Notes: a model not told the origin generated them from the sequence alone. A DNA stretch of 64,000 bases from Bartonella tribocorum CIP 105476 (GCF_000196435.1 NC_010161.1:1426001-1490000); one strand, 5' to 3'; counted from the first letter of the stretch, positions 42,041 to 52,993 are shown. Numbers and translations: made by a program.

Positions 42041-42853
42041 CTAACGAGAAAATCCAAAAAAGTTCATAATATCGTGCCAACGAATATCTTCAACATAACT
42101 CAATGAAGGATAATGTTCTAAAAGCCAAAATGAAAGATCCTGCATAGAGCCTGTTAAAAATAAAATCCCTGTAAAAATAAGAAAAACACCAATAATTTTT
42201 TCAACTTTTCCTAAATGAATACGAAAAGCTGCTAAAAACCGCATAAAACTATTCGAAAATAAAGCTGCCAATACAAAAGGAATAGCAAGACCTAATGCAT
42301 AAACTGCTAAGAGAATAGCTCCCTCACCCACAGTTTCTTTTGTTCCAGCAAGCGTTATAATAGGCCCTAAAATGGGACCTATACACGGTGTCCAACCAAA
42401 GGCAAAAGCTAAACCAATAACATAGGCCCCTAAAGGACCAGAAGATGTTTTACCCGTCTGAAAACGCGCTTCACGAAATAAAAAAGAGATCTTGAAAAGC
42501 CCTAAAAAGTTTAAACCAAAAATAATAATGATAATTCCAGCAGCCAATGCAAACCAATCACGATAATAACCAATGAACTTACCAATGGTACTTGCACTCG
42601 CACCTAAAGCAACAAAAATGGTGGTAAACCCGAGGACAAAAGCAATAACAGAAGACAATAAAGCCCACCGTATAAAGACTTTCTCATCACGTTTTTCTGA
42701 ACGAAAGTCATCAATACCAATCCCTGCCATATAGCATAAATAAGGAGGAACTAATGGCAAAACACATGGCGACAAAAAAGAGAGTGCCCCAGCAAAAAAC
42801 ACACCAATTGTTGAAATTTCAATCAAAACGCACAAACCCCATCTTTCATTCAC
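42041..42853 (-). CDS. ccdA: Cytochrome c biogenesis / thiol reduction membrane protein CcdA
   Basis: A 270-residue polytopic protein of the CcdA/DsbD-beta family that carries electrons from cytoplasmic thioredoxin across the membrane. The two reactive cysteines are in [15 protein letters not shown] (span 1) and [12 protein letters not shown] (span 4). Six hydrophobic spans are visible. The start is not certain because the family usually begins close to the first span, about ten residues in. It is followed by glmU and preceded 22 bases upstream by the exported repeat protein. Confidence 0.9.
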
Positions 42854-42875
42854 GGTTTAGTTCCATGAACAACGA

Positions 42876-43859
42876 TCAATCTATATCTTCATCAATCCGT
42901 TGCATATTTTGTTCATTTGCCACCACACTTATATCTTCATCGTGACCAGAAACGACAGAAAAAACCTTTTGATAAATTTTATCTTTATTTTTAGCAATTG
43001 CAATATACTCTCCCTCTGCTAACACGAGTGAAACATAAGCACCAACTGTTTCATAAACGATATCACCAGAATCATTGGCCAGAGACCAACTTGTATCTGC
43101 AAGCGCTTCCCCTCCTTCTTGTCGTACCAGCTTCAAAACAATCTGAGCTGCCTGATGTTCAAGCGTAACCTCTGTCATTTTACCAGCCTCCACTTGAATA
43201 TCCGAACGAGCCGTCGCATTAATGGAACCATAATGGGAAGCAACATGATAGCGGCCTGCTTTTAAACGCACAACAGATTGAGGCTTAACATTTGATAAAA
43301 TCACCCCCGTATCATCATTTTCTTTTTCATCCTCATAAATCGTGAAACGGAGTTCCTTTTCATTGATGCTACCATTTGATAATGTCGCATTTAAAATAAG
43401 ACCACCAGCCTCAAAGTGAAAGGTTTTCACAAGACTCTGCCCATTTTCTAGACGAACATGGCGCACAGCACTCATATGACCAAATGAGACATGAACAAGA
43501 TAACTTCCTGGCTCTAAATCAAAACGTGCACTCCCCCCCTTATAGGTTGCCACTAAGGGTAATTTATTATCAATCCCTAGAATAGGGGCATATACCCGCC
43601 AGACAAGTCCTTTCTCAATATCTTGACGGCTATTTGTTAATCGAGCATTCAAAATGAGTTGTGCCTGAGATGCTAAATTCTCTTTTTCCTGCTCTTTTGA
43701 CTTGATAATAAAACTCCGTGACTGTCCCTGCTGCTGGTCTACTTCTTCCTCACAAAAAGCACCATGGCTCCAGATCAATAAAGTGAGCACCGCGCAGAAT
43801 CGCACACATCGGTGCATTATTTTTATAAGACTAGCCATTTTTATATTGTTGACCAACAT
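42876..43859 (-). CDS. Exported protein with three tandem beta-sandwich-like repeats, function unknown
   Basis: About 327 residues. The N-terminus is basic, then has a hydrophobic run (VRFCAVLTLLIW) ending near SHGAFC, a signal peptide. The mature part holds three related units of about 85-95 residues. Each follows the pattern L-x-L-x-A-x-L ... W/F-x-(V/I/L)-Y ... L-x-(P/A)-G-x-Y-x-(V/A) ... (V/I)-x-(V/A)-x-x-G, as in carboxypeptidase-regulatory or transthyretin-like folds. No enzyme motif is seen. Start codons at 43859, 43838 and 43817 are all possible; the last gives the most typical signal peptide. It lies just upstream of ccdA, suggesting a periplasmic or envelope role, but this is only context. 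Confidence 0.7.
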   Translation of the reverse strand: MLVNNIKMASLIKIMHRCVRFCAVLTLLIWSHGAFCEEEVDQQQGQSRSFIIKSKEQEKENLASQAQLILNARLTNSRQDIEKGLVWRVYAPILGIDNKLPLVATYKGGSARFDLEPGSYLVHVSFGHMSAVRHVRLENGQSLVKTFHFEAGGLILNATLSNGSINEKELRFTIYEDEKENDDTGVILSNVKPQSVVRLKAGRYHVASHYGSINATARSDIQVEAGKMTEVTLEHQAAQIVLKLVRQEGGEALADTSWSLANDSGDIVYETVGAYVSLVLAEGEYIAIAKNKDKIYQKVFSVVSGHDEDISVVANEQNMQRIDEDID

Positions 43860-43899
43860 GATATTTTTTTCAAGAAACAATATCGCAATGCCCCCACCC

Positions 43900-44223
43900 T
43901 CAAATTGAAAAACTTACACCACAACCACATGATGAAACAGCATTAGGATTATGAATTTGAAAAGACTGCTCCATAAGATCATCAACAAAATCAATCTCAG
44001 CGCCTTCCATGAAAGGAAGTGAGAGTGAATCAATAAGGACAGTTGCCCCATCTTTTTTGAGAACGAGATCATCTTCACACATTTCAGAAACCAATTCATA
44101 TTTATAAGAAAAACCAGAACACCCACCGCCTTCAACAGAAATACGTAATGCGATTTTATCGGGTTCACGCAAAAGTATCTGTATAATTTGATTAGCAGCA
44201 GCATCTGAAATTTTCACATTCAT
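43900..44223 (-). CDS. Fe-S cluster carrier, IscA/ErpA/SufA family
   Basis: A 107-residue A-type carrier protein. The three cluster ligands are C35 in GGGCSGFSY and C99/C101 in SSCGCGVSF. Such proteins hand clusters to apoproteins. The exact subfamily (ErpA, IscA or SufA) cannot be assigned by eye, and no suf operon is in view. It is divergent from dgt, an order common in Rhizobiales. Confidence 0.92.
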   Translation of the reverse strand: MNVKISDAAANQIIQILLREPDKIALRISVEGGGCSGFSYKYELVSEMCEDDLVLKKDGATVLIDSLSLPFMEGAEIDFVDDLMEQSFQIHNPNAVSSCGCGVSFSI

Positions 44224-44349
44224 TTTATATATCCTTGCATTAAGCCATCAAGAAAGAGTATCCTAATTATTATGTATCCTATTATTATAAAGAGAAGTTT
44301 ATTCATCATAAACCACTCTCAATTTTAAGGTGATAATGGACAGCTTGCA

Positions 44350-45552
44350 ATGGATATAGGCACGATCAACTTCAATTACCAATCTCGAGCCGTCTACAGT
44401 GCTCATCCGCAAACAAGCCGTGGTCGATTATTTCATGAAAAAATGAACACCGCACGCACACCTTTTCAACGAGATAGAGATCGTATTATCCATTCTAATG
44501 CATTTCGACGTCTTAAACATAAAACGCAAGTGTTTATTGCTGATGAAAGCGACCATTATCGTACCCGCCTCACCCATTCAATAGAGGTTTCTCAAATTGC
44601 ACGAACATTAGCCCGTGCCCTGTATCTTGATGAAGATCTTACCGAAGCCATTGCCCTTGTTCATGACTTTGGACACACGCCCTTTGGCCATGCAGGAGAA
44701 GAGGCTCTTAATGAAGCCATGATGCAGTATGGTGGCTTTGACCATAATGCACAAGCCTTACGCATTGTTACAAAACTAGAACAGCGCTATGCAAATTTTG
44801 ATGGACTGAACCTTACATGGGAAACCCTTGAAGGACTTGTAAAGCACAATGGTCCCCTTTTAGGTCCTTATGCGAAAAATAAAGAGGTTCCTAGCGATAT
44901 TTTACAATACAATGCAAAGCAAGATCTTGCACTCGATTGTTTTGCAGGACTAGAAGCACAATGTGCTGCGATTGCAGATGATATCGCATACAATGCCCAT
45001 GATATTGATGATGGTTTACGGTCGCAATTTTTAACACTCGATCAATTTGAACACGTTCCACTAACAGCAGCAATCTTAAAAGAGATAACAGATGAGCATC
45101 CCCAGCTCGACCAAGCACGATGCGGTTACACACTTGTACGAAGACAAATAACAACCATGATTGAAGATGTTCTCAAACAATCGCACGAAAACTTAGCACG
45201 CATTAAACCAACCAGCATAAACGATATTTACCAAGCAAAACAAACCATTGTTACCTTTTCACCGTCAATGACTGTTTACGAAAAAGAACTAAAAAACTTT
45301 TTATTTGAAAATCTTTATTACCATGAACAAATTCTTAGCCGTCGCAATGCAGCAAAATGTATTGTACAAAAATTATTCAATTGTTATTATGAAAATCCAG
45401 ATACAATGCCTGAAAGTTGGTGCCAAAAAGCAGTGCACTTAAAAAATCAAGAGTTAGCACGTCTCATTGCGGACTTTCTTTCAGGCATGAGTGATCACTA
45501 TGCTCTACGTGAATATCACCGCTTATTTGACCATACAAATCATTTCGTTTAA
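44350..45552 (+). CDS. dgt: dGTPase-like HD-domain triphosphohydrolase
   Basis: A 400-residue dNTP triphosphohydrolase of the short, type 2 dGTPase-like class. The HD metal site is visible as H76 in [13 protein letters not shown] and H105-D106 in [15 protein letters not shown], with a further aspartate in [13 protein letters not shown]. The substrate may be dGTP or several dNTPs. The gene begins the dgt-argS-SPOR series typical of Alphaproteobacteria. argS starts 30 bases after its stop. Confidence 0.92.
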   Translation: MDIGTINFNYQSRAVYSAHPQTSRGRLFHEKMNTARTPFQRDRDRIIHSNAFRRLKHKTQVFIADESDHYRTRLTHSIEVSQIARTLARALYLDEDLTEAIALVHDFGHTPFGHAGEEALNEAMMQYGGFDHNAQALRIVTKLEQRYANFDGLNLTWETLEGLVKHNGPLLGPYAKNKEVPSDILQYNAKQDLALDCFAGLEAQCAAIADDIAYNAHDIDDGLRSQFLTLDQFEHVPLTAAILKEITDEHPQLDQARCGYTLVRRQITTMIEDVLKQSHENLARIKPTSINDIYQAKQTIVTFSPSMTVYEKELKNFLFENLYYHEQILSRRNAAKCIVQKLFNCYYENPDTMPESWCQKAVHLKNQELARLIADFLSGMSDHYALREYHRLFDHTNHFV

Positions 45553-45582
45553 TAGCTTTTAGCATCATCATGGAAGCTAAAT

Positions 45583-47340
45583 ATGAATATCTTTAAAAAC
45601 TTCGAAAAGAAAATTAAGAAATCAATTGAATTATCTGATATAAAAGGAAAAAATGGAGAGGACCTAGATTTATCAAAAATCACCGTTGATCCCCCACGTG
45701 ATTCCTCCCATGGTCATTTATCAACCAATGCTGCTATGGTGCTTGCAAAATCTATTGGGCTCAGTCCACGTGCACTTGCAGATAAAATCATAGAACTCCT
45801 TAAAAATGATATATCCATCGAAAATATTGACGTTGCCGGCCCTGGTTTTATCAACATCAAGCTTACAAAATTATTTTGGCAAGATGCTGTAAAATATATG
45901 CTTGAACTAGGGCTTTCTTATGGTCGTATCCCAATGGGACAAGGAAAACGCATCAATGTTGAATATGTCTCAGCAAATCCGACAGGCCCCATGCATGTAG
46001 GACACTGTCGCGGGGCCGTTGTTGGAGATGTTCTCTCCAATTTGCTGCAATTTGCGGGCTATAACATTACGAAAGAATATTATATCAATGATGCAGGTCA
46101 ACAAATCGAAGTTCTCGCTCACTCTGTACTGTTACGCTATCGTGAAGCTCTTGGACAAAAAATTAATGAAATTCCAGAAGGACTCTATCCAGGAGAATAC
46201 TTGATACCATTGGGTCAAGCGCTAGCTCAAGAGTTTGGTGATCAACTCCTCACCATGGATAGAGATGAAGCCTTATCCATCGTGAAAGAACGAGCGATTC
46301 ATACCATGATGTCCATGATTCGCGAGGATTTAGCTGCCCTTAATATTTATCATGATATCTTTTTCTCTGAGCGAATGCTTTACGCAGATAATGCCCGTGC
46401 TATTCGTAACACCATTAACGACCTCACTTTAAATGGTTATATCTACAAAGGAAAACTCCCCCCTCCTAAAGGACAAAATATAGAAGATTGGGAACCAAGC
46501 GAGCAAACTTTGTTTCGTTCAACAAATGTTGGTGATGACCAAGACCGTGTTTTGATCAAATCTGATGGTTCTTACACCTATTTTGCTGCTGATGTTGCTT
46601 ATTTTCGGGATAAATTTAATCGTCATTTTGATGAAATGATTTATATTCTAGGAGCAGACCATGCTGGCTATGTAAAGCGGCTAGAAGCCATGGCAAAAGC
46701 AATTTCTGGGAATAAAGCCAAATTAAGTGTTTTCTTATGTCAATTGGTAAAACTCTTTCGCAATGGTCAACCTGTACGCATGTCAAAAAGAGCAGGATCA
46801 TTTGTCACTCTAAGAGACGTTGTCGAAGAAGTTGGTCGCGATCCAGTGCGTTTTATGATGCTATACCGCAAATGTGAAGCGCCTCTTGATTTTGATTTTG
46901 CAAAAGTAACAGAACAATCAAAAGATAACCCCATCTTTTACGTACAATATGCAAATGCACGGTGTCACTCAGTCTTTCGTCAAGCACAAGAAGTGCTTCA
47001 TATTGAAAGTTTTTCAAATGACATCTTGATTACCTATCTTCATCGACTAATCGATGACAATGAAATATTATTAATACGCAAACTTTCTGAATATCCGCGT
47101 ATCATTGAACAAGCCGTCGTTCATAAAGAGCCCCATCGATTAGCGTTTTATCTTTATGATCTTGCCTCCTGCTTTCACACCCATTGGAATAAAGGAAGTG
47201 AAAATCTCAATTTACGCTTTATTCAACCTCATGATAAAGAGTTATCCTTTGCAAGATTGGGATTGATACAAGCCGTTATCAATATTTTATCATCAGGACT
47301 TAGCATCATAGGAGTCGAAGCCCCAATAGAAATGCGTTGA
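45583..47340 (+). CDS. argS: Arginyl-tRNA synthetase
   Basis: A class I synthetase of 585 residues. The HIGH-like motif is HVGH, starting at residue 138 in [16 protein letters not shown]. The KMSK-like motif is RMSKRAG around 399-405. The N-terminal Add-1 domain and the C-terminal DALR-type anticodon domain are both present. It lies 30 bases after dgt. Downstream, TGAAAAAGTT at the stop codon pairs with AACTTTTTCA at 47380-47389, a possible but loose hairpin before the SPOR gene. Confidence 0.96.
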   Translation: MNIFKNFEKKIKKSIELSDIKGKNGEDLDLSKITVDPPRDSSHGHLSTNAAMVLAKSIGLSPRALADKIIELLKNDISIENIDVAGPGFINIKLTKLFWQDAVKYMLELGLSYGRIPMGQGKRINVEYVSANPTGPMHVGHCRGAVVGDVLSNLLQFAGYNITKEYYINDAGQQIEVLAHSVLLRYREALGQKINEIPEGLYPGEYLIPLGQALAQEFGDQLLTMDRDEALSIVKERAIHTMMSMIREDLAALNIYHDIFFSERMLYADNARAIRNTINDLTLNGYIYKGKLPPPKGQNIEDWEPSEQTLFRSTNVGDDQDRVLIKSDGSYTYFAADVAYFRDKFNRHFDEMIYILGADHAGYVKRLEAMAKAISGNKAKLSVFLCQLVKLFRNGQPVRMSKRAGSFVTLRDVVEEVGRDPVRFMMLYRKCEAPLDFDFAKVTEQSKDNPIFYVQYANARCHSVFRQAQEVLHIESFSNDILITYLHRLIDDNEILLIRKLSEYPRIIEQAVVHKEPHRLAFYLYDLASCFHTHWNKGSENLNLRFIQPHDKELSFARLGLIQAVINILSSGLSIIGVEAPIEMR

Positions 47341-47490
47341 AAAAGTTCTATAAATACATACAATGGATACTTTGTAGTAAACTTTTTCATGTATCCTTGC
47401 ATGAGAGGGGGAAAATTTATAATTTTAATGTAACAGATCAAAATTAACCATTGATTGCACGCAATTGCAAATCATTATGTGAGAAAAGCT

Positions 47491-50019
47491 ATGAGCGATA
47501 ACGATCGCAAAAATCCGCACGAAACAAAACAAGACCATGAACCCCATGATCCTTTAGAAAGACTTACGCGCATTTTTAATCCGACCAAACAAAGCGGAAA
47601 CCAAAATGAGCACGCCTCTTCAGAGACAGATCGTTCAGCATCTCATTCCAAAACATCATCCTATGATGATGATTTTGATTTGTCTTTTCTAGAAGAAGAA
47701 TTTGAAAATCATTTAACACGCAGCTTACCTTTTGATGATCAAAAAAAGCAATGGAACTTGCATGCAACCAGCAACGCAACAGCTTCAGATATTGCACAAA
47801 CTGATTCTTTCAACCATTCAAGACAAGATAATTTATCTGCAGAGAGATATTCCTCACTATCCAGTCATGATGAAGAACAAATTTTAGACGCACTTTCTCC
47901 ATTACCAATCCCCAAAAATCAATTCCCTCAACAGAAAAAAACAGCAACAAGTTCTAATCCTTTTTTTGAAAAAAGTAATTCGATTCCACAATCAGAATCA
48001 GAAAATTTCTTTTTTGATGAATCTGAAAGACGCAAAAATAAGAGAGACGAGACAGAAACTGTTGAACAAACTAATCGTTTTTCGCAAACAATCTCACAAC
48101 AGCCTGAGACTGCGAATATACAAAAAACTTATGATGACAATCAAAACTTCTATGATACTGCCATAAACCATCCCTATAAAATTCCAGCGGATCAAGAAAA
48201 TTGGATCCCCAAAGATCATACGCCAAAAGATCATACGGATGTCTCCTCTTCTTCAAAAGCAAATGAAATTTTTCCATCTTCTAACCTTGTGCCAGAGAAA
48301 CAAAACACGGAAAGAAATCAAATAACGAGTGATTACTCTTCTCCTCTGGATTCACCACACGTTGACAGACAATCTTATTTAAAGGAATCTTCACAAAAAG
48401 ATTATACAACCCATTATCCTCATTTTTTTGAAGAAAACCCCTCTCAACAAGAAACCTATAGCGAAAAAATTCCAACGTATAATGAGGCTCAAACTCCATA
48501 CATCCATAAGGATGAAAATATCTCTAACCCAAACAGAGAAATTTCATATAACCAAAATAATTTAGATGCATTTTTTCCCTCATCAGAACCTCTTAATATA
48601 AAACAAACAGATAGCTCTTTTGTCCATAACTATACACACAGAAATACTCCTCCTCCCAATGTTGATACTTATAAATTTTCAGAGGAAGTCGTAGAAAAAA
48701 CGGGTCCTATTATGGTTCCAGAAGTCCCGTATGAAGCCCCAGAATATGATGTACCAAAAGATGGTTTGGAAGAAGAATTTGCAGATGTACTCAATGTAGG
48801 AAATGTTTCAAAAGATGATTTTTCTCAAAAACAACAGAAAAATGAAGCTTTCAATGAAATCTTTCATCAAACTATGCAGAGTTCAAAAGAAGAGATTTAT
48901 ATAAACTCTAAAGAACAAAATACTGACTATTTTTCTGCTGCCAATATGGAATCTAATTCTCCCTCTTTTAGTGAGAATTTACCCTACACAAGCTCAGATG
49001 AAATCCCCGCATATCCCTCAGCGCCTCCTCCCTTAAAAAATCCTATTTTGGGTAAAATTTTCACCAAAGGTATTTTTCTTCTTGTTTTAATAGCCGTTGG
49101 GTTTACTGGTTATTTTCATTTTTTTATGCCATCACAGAAAAATGAAAAAACGGTCATTATTCATGCTGATAATACACCTTTTAAATTCACACCAGAAACA
49201 ACTGAAACAAAAAATGATGTTGCCCATAATTTAGATGTCTATAAACAAACGACTGGACAAAATGAGAAACAAGAAAATACACAACAATTTCTTATTGATA
49301 ACTCTGAACAACCTGAAAATTTAGAGGGATTCAATCCAGAAGAATCTTCAAATATTTCATCATCTTCTTCAACCGAAGCTGATGTTGAAAATGTCGTCAC
49401 ACAAGCTATCAATCATACTATTCCAACGCGAGAAGTACAAACCGTTATTGTCAATCAAGATGGTACAGTGACGCTCGCTCCCGTGCATCAAACAGAGAGC
49501 AAACCTGCTGCTCAATCTGCAGAAACCATTGATCAAATTCCTGACGAATTTCAACAAACGCCCGTTGTTTCATCGCATGATTCCGATAGAAATGACCAAG
49601 AAAGTGATCATGATCTCAAAAATCATATTGATAAAATAATTGCCGAAAATAGTTCTGACGCAAGTATTGAAGAAAAATTTATTCCAATTCCTTCTCATGC
49701 AGAGAGAAATGCAGAAGTCGAAATGCACACCGCATCTCGCCCCACATCACCAAACGGATTTGCACCACAAAATTCAGAGGGTTATTATGTGCAACTAGCC
49801 TCTCAACCAACGCATGAGTTAGCGAGAGATTCTTTAAAAAAGATGAAATCCAAATTTGGATTTCTTATCGGTACCCGTCCTTTAAATATACAACCGGCTT
49901 TTATACCAGGGAAAGGAACCTATTACCGTGTTCGTATTCAAACGCAAGACCGAAATGAAGCCATAATCCTTTGTGACACCATTAAAAGTTCTGGTGGAAC
50001 TTGCTTCATCACACGCTAA
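47491..50019 (+). CDS. Large SPOR-domain cell-envelope protein
   Basis: About 842 residues from the ATG at 47491 (a TTG 12 codons upstream is less likely). Residues 1 to about 525 are hydrophilic, rich in Ser, Asn, Gln, Asp and Glu, and look disordered. A single membrane span (IFLLVLIAVGFTGYFHFF) follows, then another acidic linker, and a C-terminal SPOR domain of about 75 residues (GYYVQLASQPTHELARDSL ... TYYRVRIQT ... GGTCFITR). SPOR domains bind denuded glycan strands at the division septum, so this is probably an inner-membrane protein reaching into the periplasm. It follows argS as in other Alphaproteobacteria and is ended by a strong hairpin. Confidence 0.87.
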   Translation: MSDNDRKNPHETKQDHEPHDPLERLTRIFNPTKQSGNQNEHASSETDRSASHSKTSSYDDDFDLSFLEEEFENHLTRSLPFDDQKKQWNLHATSNATASDIAQTDSFNHSRQDNLSAERYSSLSSHDEEQILDALSPLPIPKNQFPQQKKTATSSNPFFEKSNSIPQSESENFFFDESERRKNKRDETETVEQTNRFSQTISQQPETANIQKTYDDNQNFYDTAINHPYKIPADQENWIPKDHTPKDHTDVSSSSKANEIFPSSNLVPEKQNTERNQITSDYSSPLDSPHVDRQSYLKESSQKDYTTHYPHFFEENPSQQETYSEKIPTYNEAQTPYIHKDENISNPNREISYNQNNLDAFFPSSEPLNIKQTDSSFVHNYTHRNTPPPNVDTYKFSEEVVEKTGPIMVPEVPYEAPEYDVPKDGLEEEFADVLNVGNVSKDDFSQKQQKNEAFNEIFHQTMQSSKEEIYINSKEQNTDYFSAANMESNSPSFSENLPYTSSDEIPAYPSAPPPLKNPILGKIFTKGIFLLVLIAVGFTGYFHFFMPSQKNEKTVIIHADNTPFKFTPETTETKNDVAHNLDVYKQTTGQNEKQENTQQFLIDNSEQPENLEGFNPEESSNISSSSSTEADVENVVTQAINHTIPTREVQTVIVNQDGTVTLAPVHQTESKPAAQSAETIDQIPDEFQQTPVVSSHDSDRNDQESDHDLKNHIDKIIAENSSDASIEEKFIPIPSHAERNAEVEMHTASRPTSPNGFAPQNSEGYYVQLASQPTHELARDSLKKMKSKFGFLIGTRPLNIQPAFIPGKGTYYRVRIQTQDRNEAIILCDTIKSSGGTCFITR

Positions 50020-50022
50020 ACC

Positions 50023-50063
50023 AATCATGCAACGGTTTTAACAATCGTTGCATGATTTATTTC
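50023..50063 (+). terminator. Strong intrinsic terminator after the SPOR gene
   Basis: A perfect 12-base stem (50023-50034 with 50046-50057) has an 11-base loop and is followed by a T-rich tail. It lies four bases after the stop codon of the SPOR gene and ends the dgt-argS-SPOR series. Confidence 0.85.
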
Positions 50064-50213
50064 AGAGCCATTTATGCAAAGCATTTAATGATTTATTGAA
50101 AACTTCAGAAATTAAAATTGTCTCAATCTTTTTTGCTTCTGTATTTACACTGACTTTATTCTTTAATTTGCGTTAATTTTTTCCTTATTTAAAAGATTAT
50201 GTTTACAAAAAAA

Positions 50214-50501
50214 TCACTGCGTACCCTTATAGGTATAAGGTACAGGAGGAGATGAATTTAAATCCTTTTGGGGCGTTGTTATAGTTTGGCTTGCTTCTGG
50301 AGTATTATAATGTGAACTATGTTCAGGAGATTTTGCAAAAAAAGATCCTAAAAAACCAAAAATAAACCAGATAATAACCAATGCAAGAAGAATAGCAAAA
50401 ATACCCTTAGCGATTGAAACACGCTGTTCATGATCTTTTCTTTCTGAAGCTCTTTCTGCAGCCATACGTTCTTCATATGTGTGATAATTTTTATCAATCA
50501 T
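50214..50501 (-). CDS. Small single-span membrane protein, unknown function
   Basis: A 95-residue protein. The N-terminal 30 residues are highly charged (YEERMAAERASERKDHEQR), then there is one membrane span (IFAILLALVIIWFIFGFLGSFF) and a Ser/Thr/Pro-rich tail. A good AAAGGAA ribosome site precedes the ATG. No family is recognised. The charged N-terminal helix before the span would place it in the cytoplasm and the tail in the periplasm. Confidence 0.65.
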   Translation of the reverse strand: MIDKNYHTYEERMAAERASERKDHEQRVSIAKGIFAILLALVIIWFIFGFLGSFFAKSPEHSSHYNTPEASQTITTPQKDLNSSPPVPYTYKGTQ

Positions 50502-50787
50502 AGTGAATTCCTTTTCTCAATTCCCTTATCTTTAATTTCTATAAAGTATACATATATGAAATTATTCAGATACTTATTTTGAGAAAACGACAATTACAAA
50601 TAAAGGTTCCAGTTTACCTCATAAAGTCGGAAAAAAGAGCCGAAAATAGAATTAAAATATCTACCATAGCCTTTGAGTTCTGCAATAAAACATTGACACA
50701 AAGGATTTGCTAATAATAGAGTTGTAACCAAAATATCTCATTATTTTTATTTAATAAAAAATAAAACATTCTCAAAAGGTTTTTCTT

Positions 50788-51897
50788 ATGAAATCTCCCA
50801 TATCCTCACTTCCCTTTAAAATAGAAAAGCACCCATCACCTTTGTCAGAAGAAAAACGTGAAGAAGTTCTAAAAAGTCCCGGTTTTGGTCAATTTTTTAC
50901 AGACCATATGTGTACTATTCAATGGACTGAAGATAAAGGCTGGCATAACGCCGTTATTTCTCAATACAAAGCTTTAGAAATTAATCCTGCAAGTACCGTC
51001 TTGCATTATGGACAGGAAGTTTTTGAAGGTTTAAAAGCATATCGTGCAAAAGATGGACGCATCTTGCTCTTCCGTCCTGATGCCAATGCACAGAGGTTTA
51101 TAGAGTCAGCAAAACGGTTAGCCATGCCAGAATTACCAACAGATATTTTTCTGGATGCGGTTCATCAATTAGTAAAAGTTGATCAAAAATGGGTTTCTGA
51201 TCATCCCAACGCTAGCCTCTATATCCGTCCATTTATGTTTGGCAATGAAAACTTTTTGGGCGTTCGCCCTTCTCAAGAATATCTTTTTTGTATCATAGCC
51301 TCTCCGGTTGAATCCTATTTCAAAGGAGAAGAAAAATCTGTCAGCGTCTGGATTGAAACAGAATATAGTCGTGCTGGCCCAGGAGGGACGGGTGCTGCCA
51401 AATGTGGTGGCAACTATGCAGCCAGCTTACTTGCACAAAAAATTGCAACCGAAAACGATTGTAGCCAAGTGCTCTTCCTTGATATGGTTGAACATAAATG
51501 GATTGAAGAACTTGGCGGTATGAATGTCTGCTTTATTATGGAAAATAATACACTCGTAACCCCTCCCCTTAATGGAACGATCCTTCCGGGAATAACACGT
51601 CATTCAATTTTACAATTGGCAAAACAAATGGGATTAACGATAGAAGAGCGTCCTTATTCTTTTGCAACGCTTCAAGAAGATGCAAAGAGTGGACATCTTA
51701 AAGAAGTCTTTGCTTGTGGTACAGCTGCTGTTGTCACAGCAATCGGCCGTTTCAGGTATAAAGGAGGAGAATTTATTATCGGAAATGAAACAGTTGGAGA
51801 AGTCACAAAGCAACTTCGGACACAATTAGTTGATCTTCAAAAAGGGAATATAGAAGATAAAAATGGCTGGGTGCATTCTGTCCAGCTCTCATCATAA
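50788..51897 (+). CDS. ilvE: Branched-chain amino acid aminotransferase
   Basis: A fold-type IV PLP aminotransferase of 369 residues, the longer BCAT class resembling the eukaryotic enzymes. The PLP lysine is expected to be K205 in GTGAAKCGGNYAASL. GQEVFEGLKAYR and EELGGMNVCFI are family motifs. It interconverts Leu/Ile/Val and their 2-oxo acids with glutamate. In a host-adapted bacterium lacking full synthesis it may mostly act in degradation or exchange; this is inference. A hairpin at 51921 lies between it and glpX. Confidence 0.95.
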   Translation: MKSPISSLPFKIEKHPSPLSEEKREEVLKSPGFGQFFTDHMCTIQWTEDKGWHNAVISQYKALEINPASTVLHYGQEVFEGLKAYRAKDGRILLFRPDANAQRFIESAKRLAMPELPTDIFLDAVHQLVKVDQKWVSDHPNASLYIRPFMFGNENFLGVRPSQEYLFCIIASPVESYFKGEEKSVSVWIETEYSRAGPGGTGAAKCGGNYAASLLAQKIATENDCSQVLFLDMVEHKWIEELGGMNVCFIMENNTLVTPPLNGTILPGITRHSILQLAKQMGLTIEERPYSFATLQEDAKSGHLKEVFACGTAAVVTAIGRFRYKGGEFIIGNETVGEVTKQLRTQLVDLQKGNIEDKNGWVHSVQLSS

Positions 51898-51920
51898 AAC
51901 GATATTCTCACATCTATAAA

Positions 51921-51953
51921 CGCTTCCATGAATGCATTACCTTCATGGAAGCG
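51921..51953. terminator. Bidirectional terminator between ilvE and glpX
   Basis: A perfect 12-base inverted repeat (51921-51932 with 51942-51953) has a nine-base loop between two convergent genes. Neither flank has a long T run, so it probably works as a stable stem for both strands. Confidence 0.65.
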
Positions 51954-52006
51954 TGCATATTCACTAAAAATCTCTTTATTTTTTAGTGGAACAAAAAAAG
52001 AAAAGA

Positions 52007-52993
52007 TTAATCAAATTTTGAATGATCTCTATGCTGTGCTTTAATATTACGGATTGTACCCGTATGGGAACGCATCACAAGAGTTTCCGTTTGAATGTAG
52101 CGAGGCGTGAATTTAACACCAGAAAGCATATTACCATCTGTTACCCCTGTTGCTGCGAATAAAACATCACCCTTTGCCATTTCTTCCATTGTATAAACCT
52201 TATTGGGATCACTAATCCCCATCTTGGCTGCACGAGCAATTTTTTCTTCTGTATCAAGCAGCAAACGACCTTGCATCTGTCCCCCAATGCAGCGCAAAGC
52301 AGCAGAAGCTAAAACACCCTCTGGCGCTCCACCAATCCCCATATAAAGATCAATACCTGTTTCTTCTGAATCAGTTGTATCAATGACAGCTGCAACATCT
52401 CCATCACCAATCAAGCGAATTGATGCCCCTGTCGCTCGTACTTCATCAATCAATTTTTCATGACGAGGTCTCTCCATAATACAAACAGTAATCTGATTAA
52501 CAGCCACTCCCTTAGCCTTTGCAAGAGCATGAATATTATCGGTAGGACAAGCATCTATATCCACCACTCCCTTTGGATAACCAGGACCAATAGCAATTTT
52601 GTTCATATAAACATCAGGAGCGTAAAGAAGGCTACCCTTTTCAGCAATTGCAACGACTGCCAAAGAATTAGCAAGATTTTTAGCACAAAGTGTCGTTCCC
52701 TCGAGTGGATCAAGTGCAATATCAATTGCCAACCCATTTTGAAGACCTACTTTTTCTCCAATATAGAGCATAGGCGCTTCATCCCGCTCACCTTCACCAA
52801 TCACCACGGTACCCTCAATAGGCAATCGATTAAGTTCCCGCCGCATTGCATCGACAGCAGCTTGATCCGCAGCCTTTTCATCGCCACGTCCGCGCCAGCG
52901 CGCAGCAGCAACAGCAGCACGTTCAGTAACGCGTACCAATTCAAGTGTCAAAATACGATCAAGTCCATTTAAAATCTTCTGAGTTGTGGGCAT
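52007..52993 (-). CDS. glpX: Fructose-1,6-bisphosphatase class II
   Basis: A 328-residue GlpX-type phosphatase. The metal and substrate motifs are visible: GEGERDEAPMLYIGEKVG, ALDPLEGTTLCAKN, DGDVAAVI and GIGGAPEGVLASAALR. It provides the gluconeogenic step from FBP to F6P, feeding glmS and the pentose pathway. It is encoded downstream of hom on the same strand, an order found in other Rhizobiales. Confidence 0.95.
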   Translation of the reverse strand: MPTTQKILNGLDRILTLELVRVTERAAVAAARWRGRGDEKAADQAAVDAMRRELNRLPIEGTVVIGEGERDEAPMLYIGEKVGLQNGLAIDIALDPLEGTTLCAKNLANSLAVVAIAEKGSLLYAPDVYMNKIAIGPGYPKGVVDIDACPTDNIHALAKAKGVAVNQITVCIMERPRHEKLIDEVRATGASIRLIGDGDVAAVIDTTDSEETGIDLYMGIGGAPEGVLASAALRCIGGQMQGRLLLDTEEKIARAAKMGISDPNKVYTMEEMAKGDVLFAATGVTDGNMLSGVKFTPRYIQTETLVMRSHTGTIRNIKAQHRDHSKFD

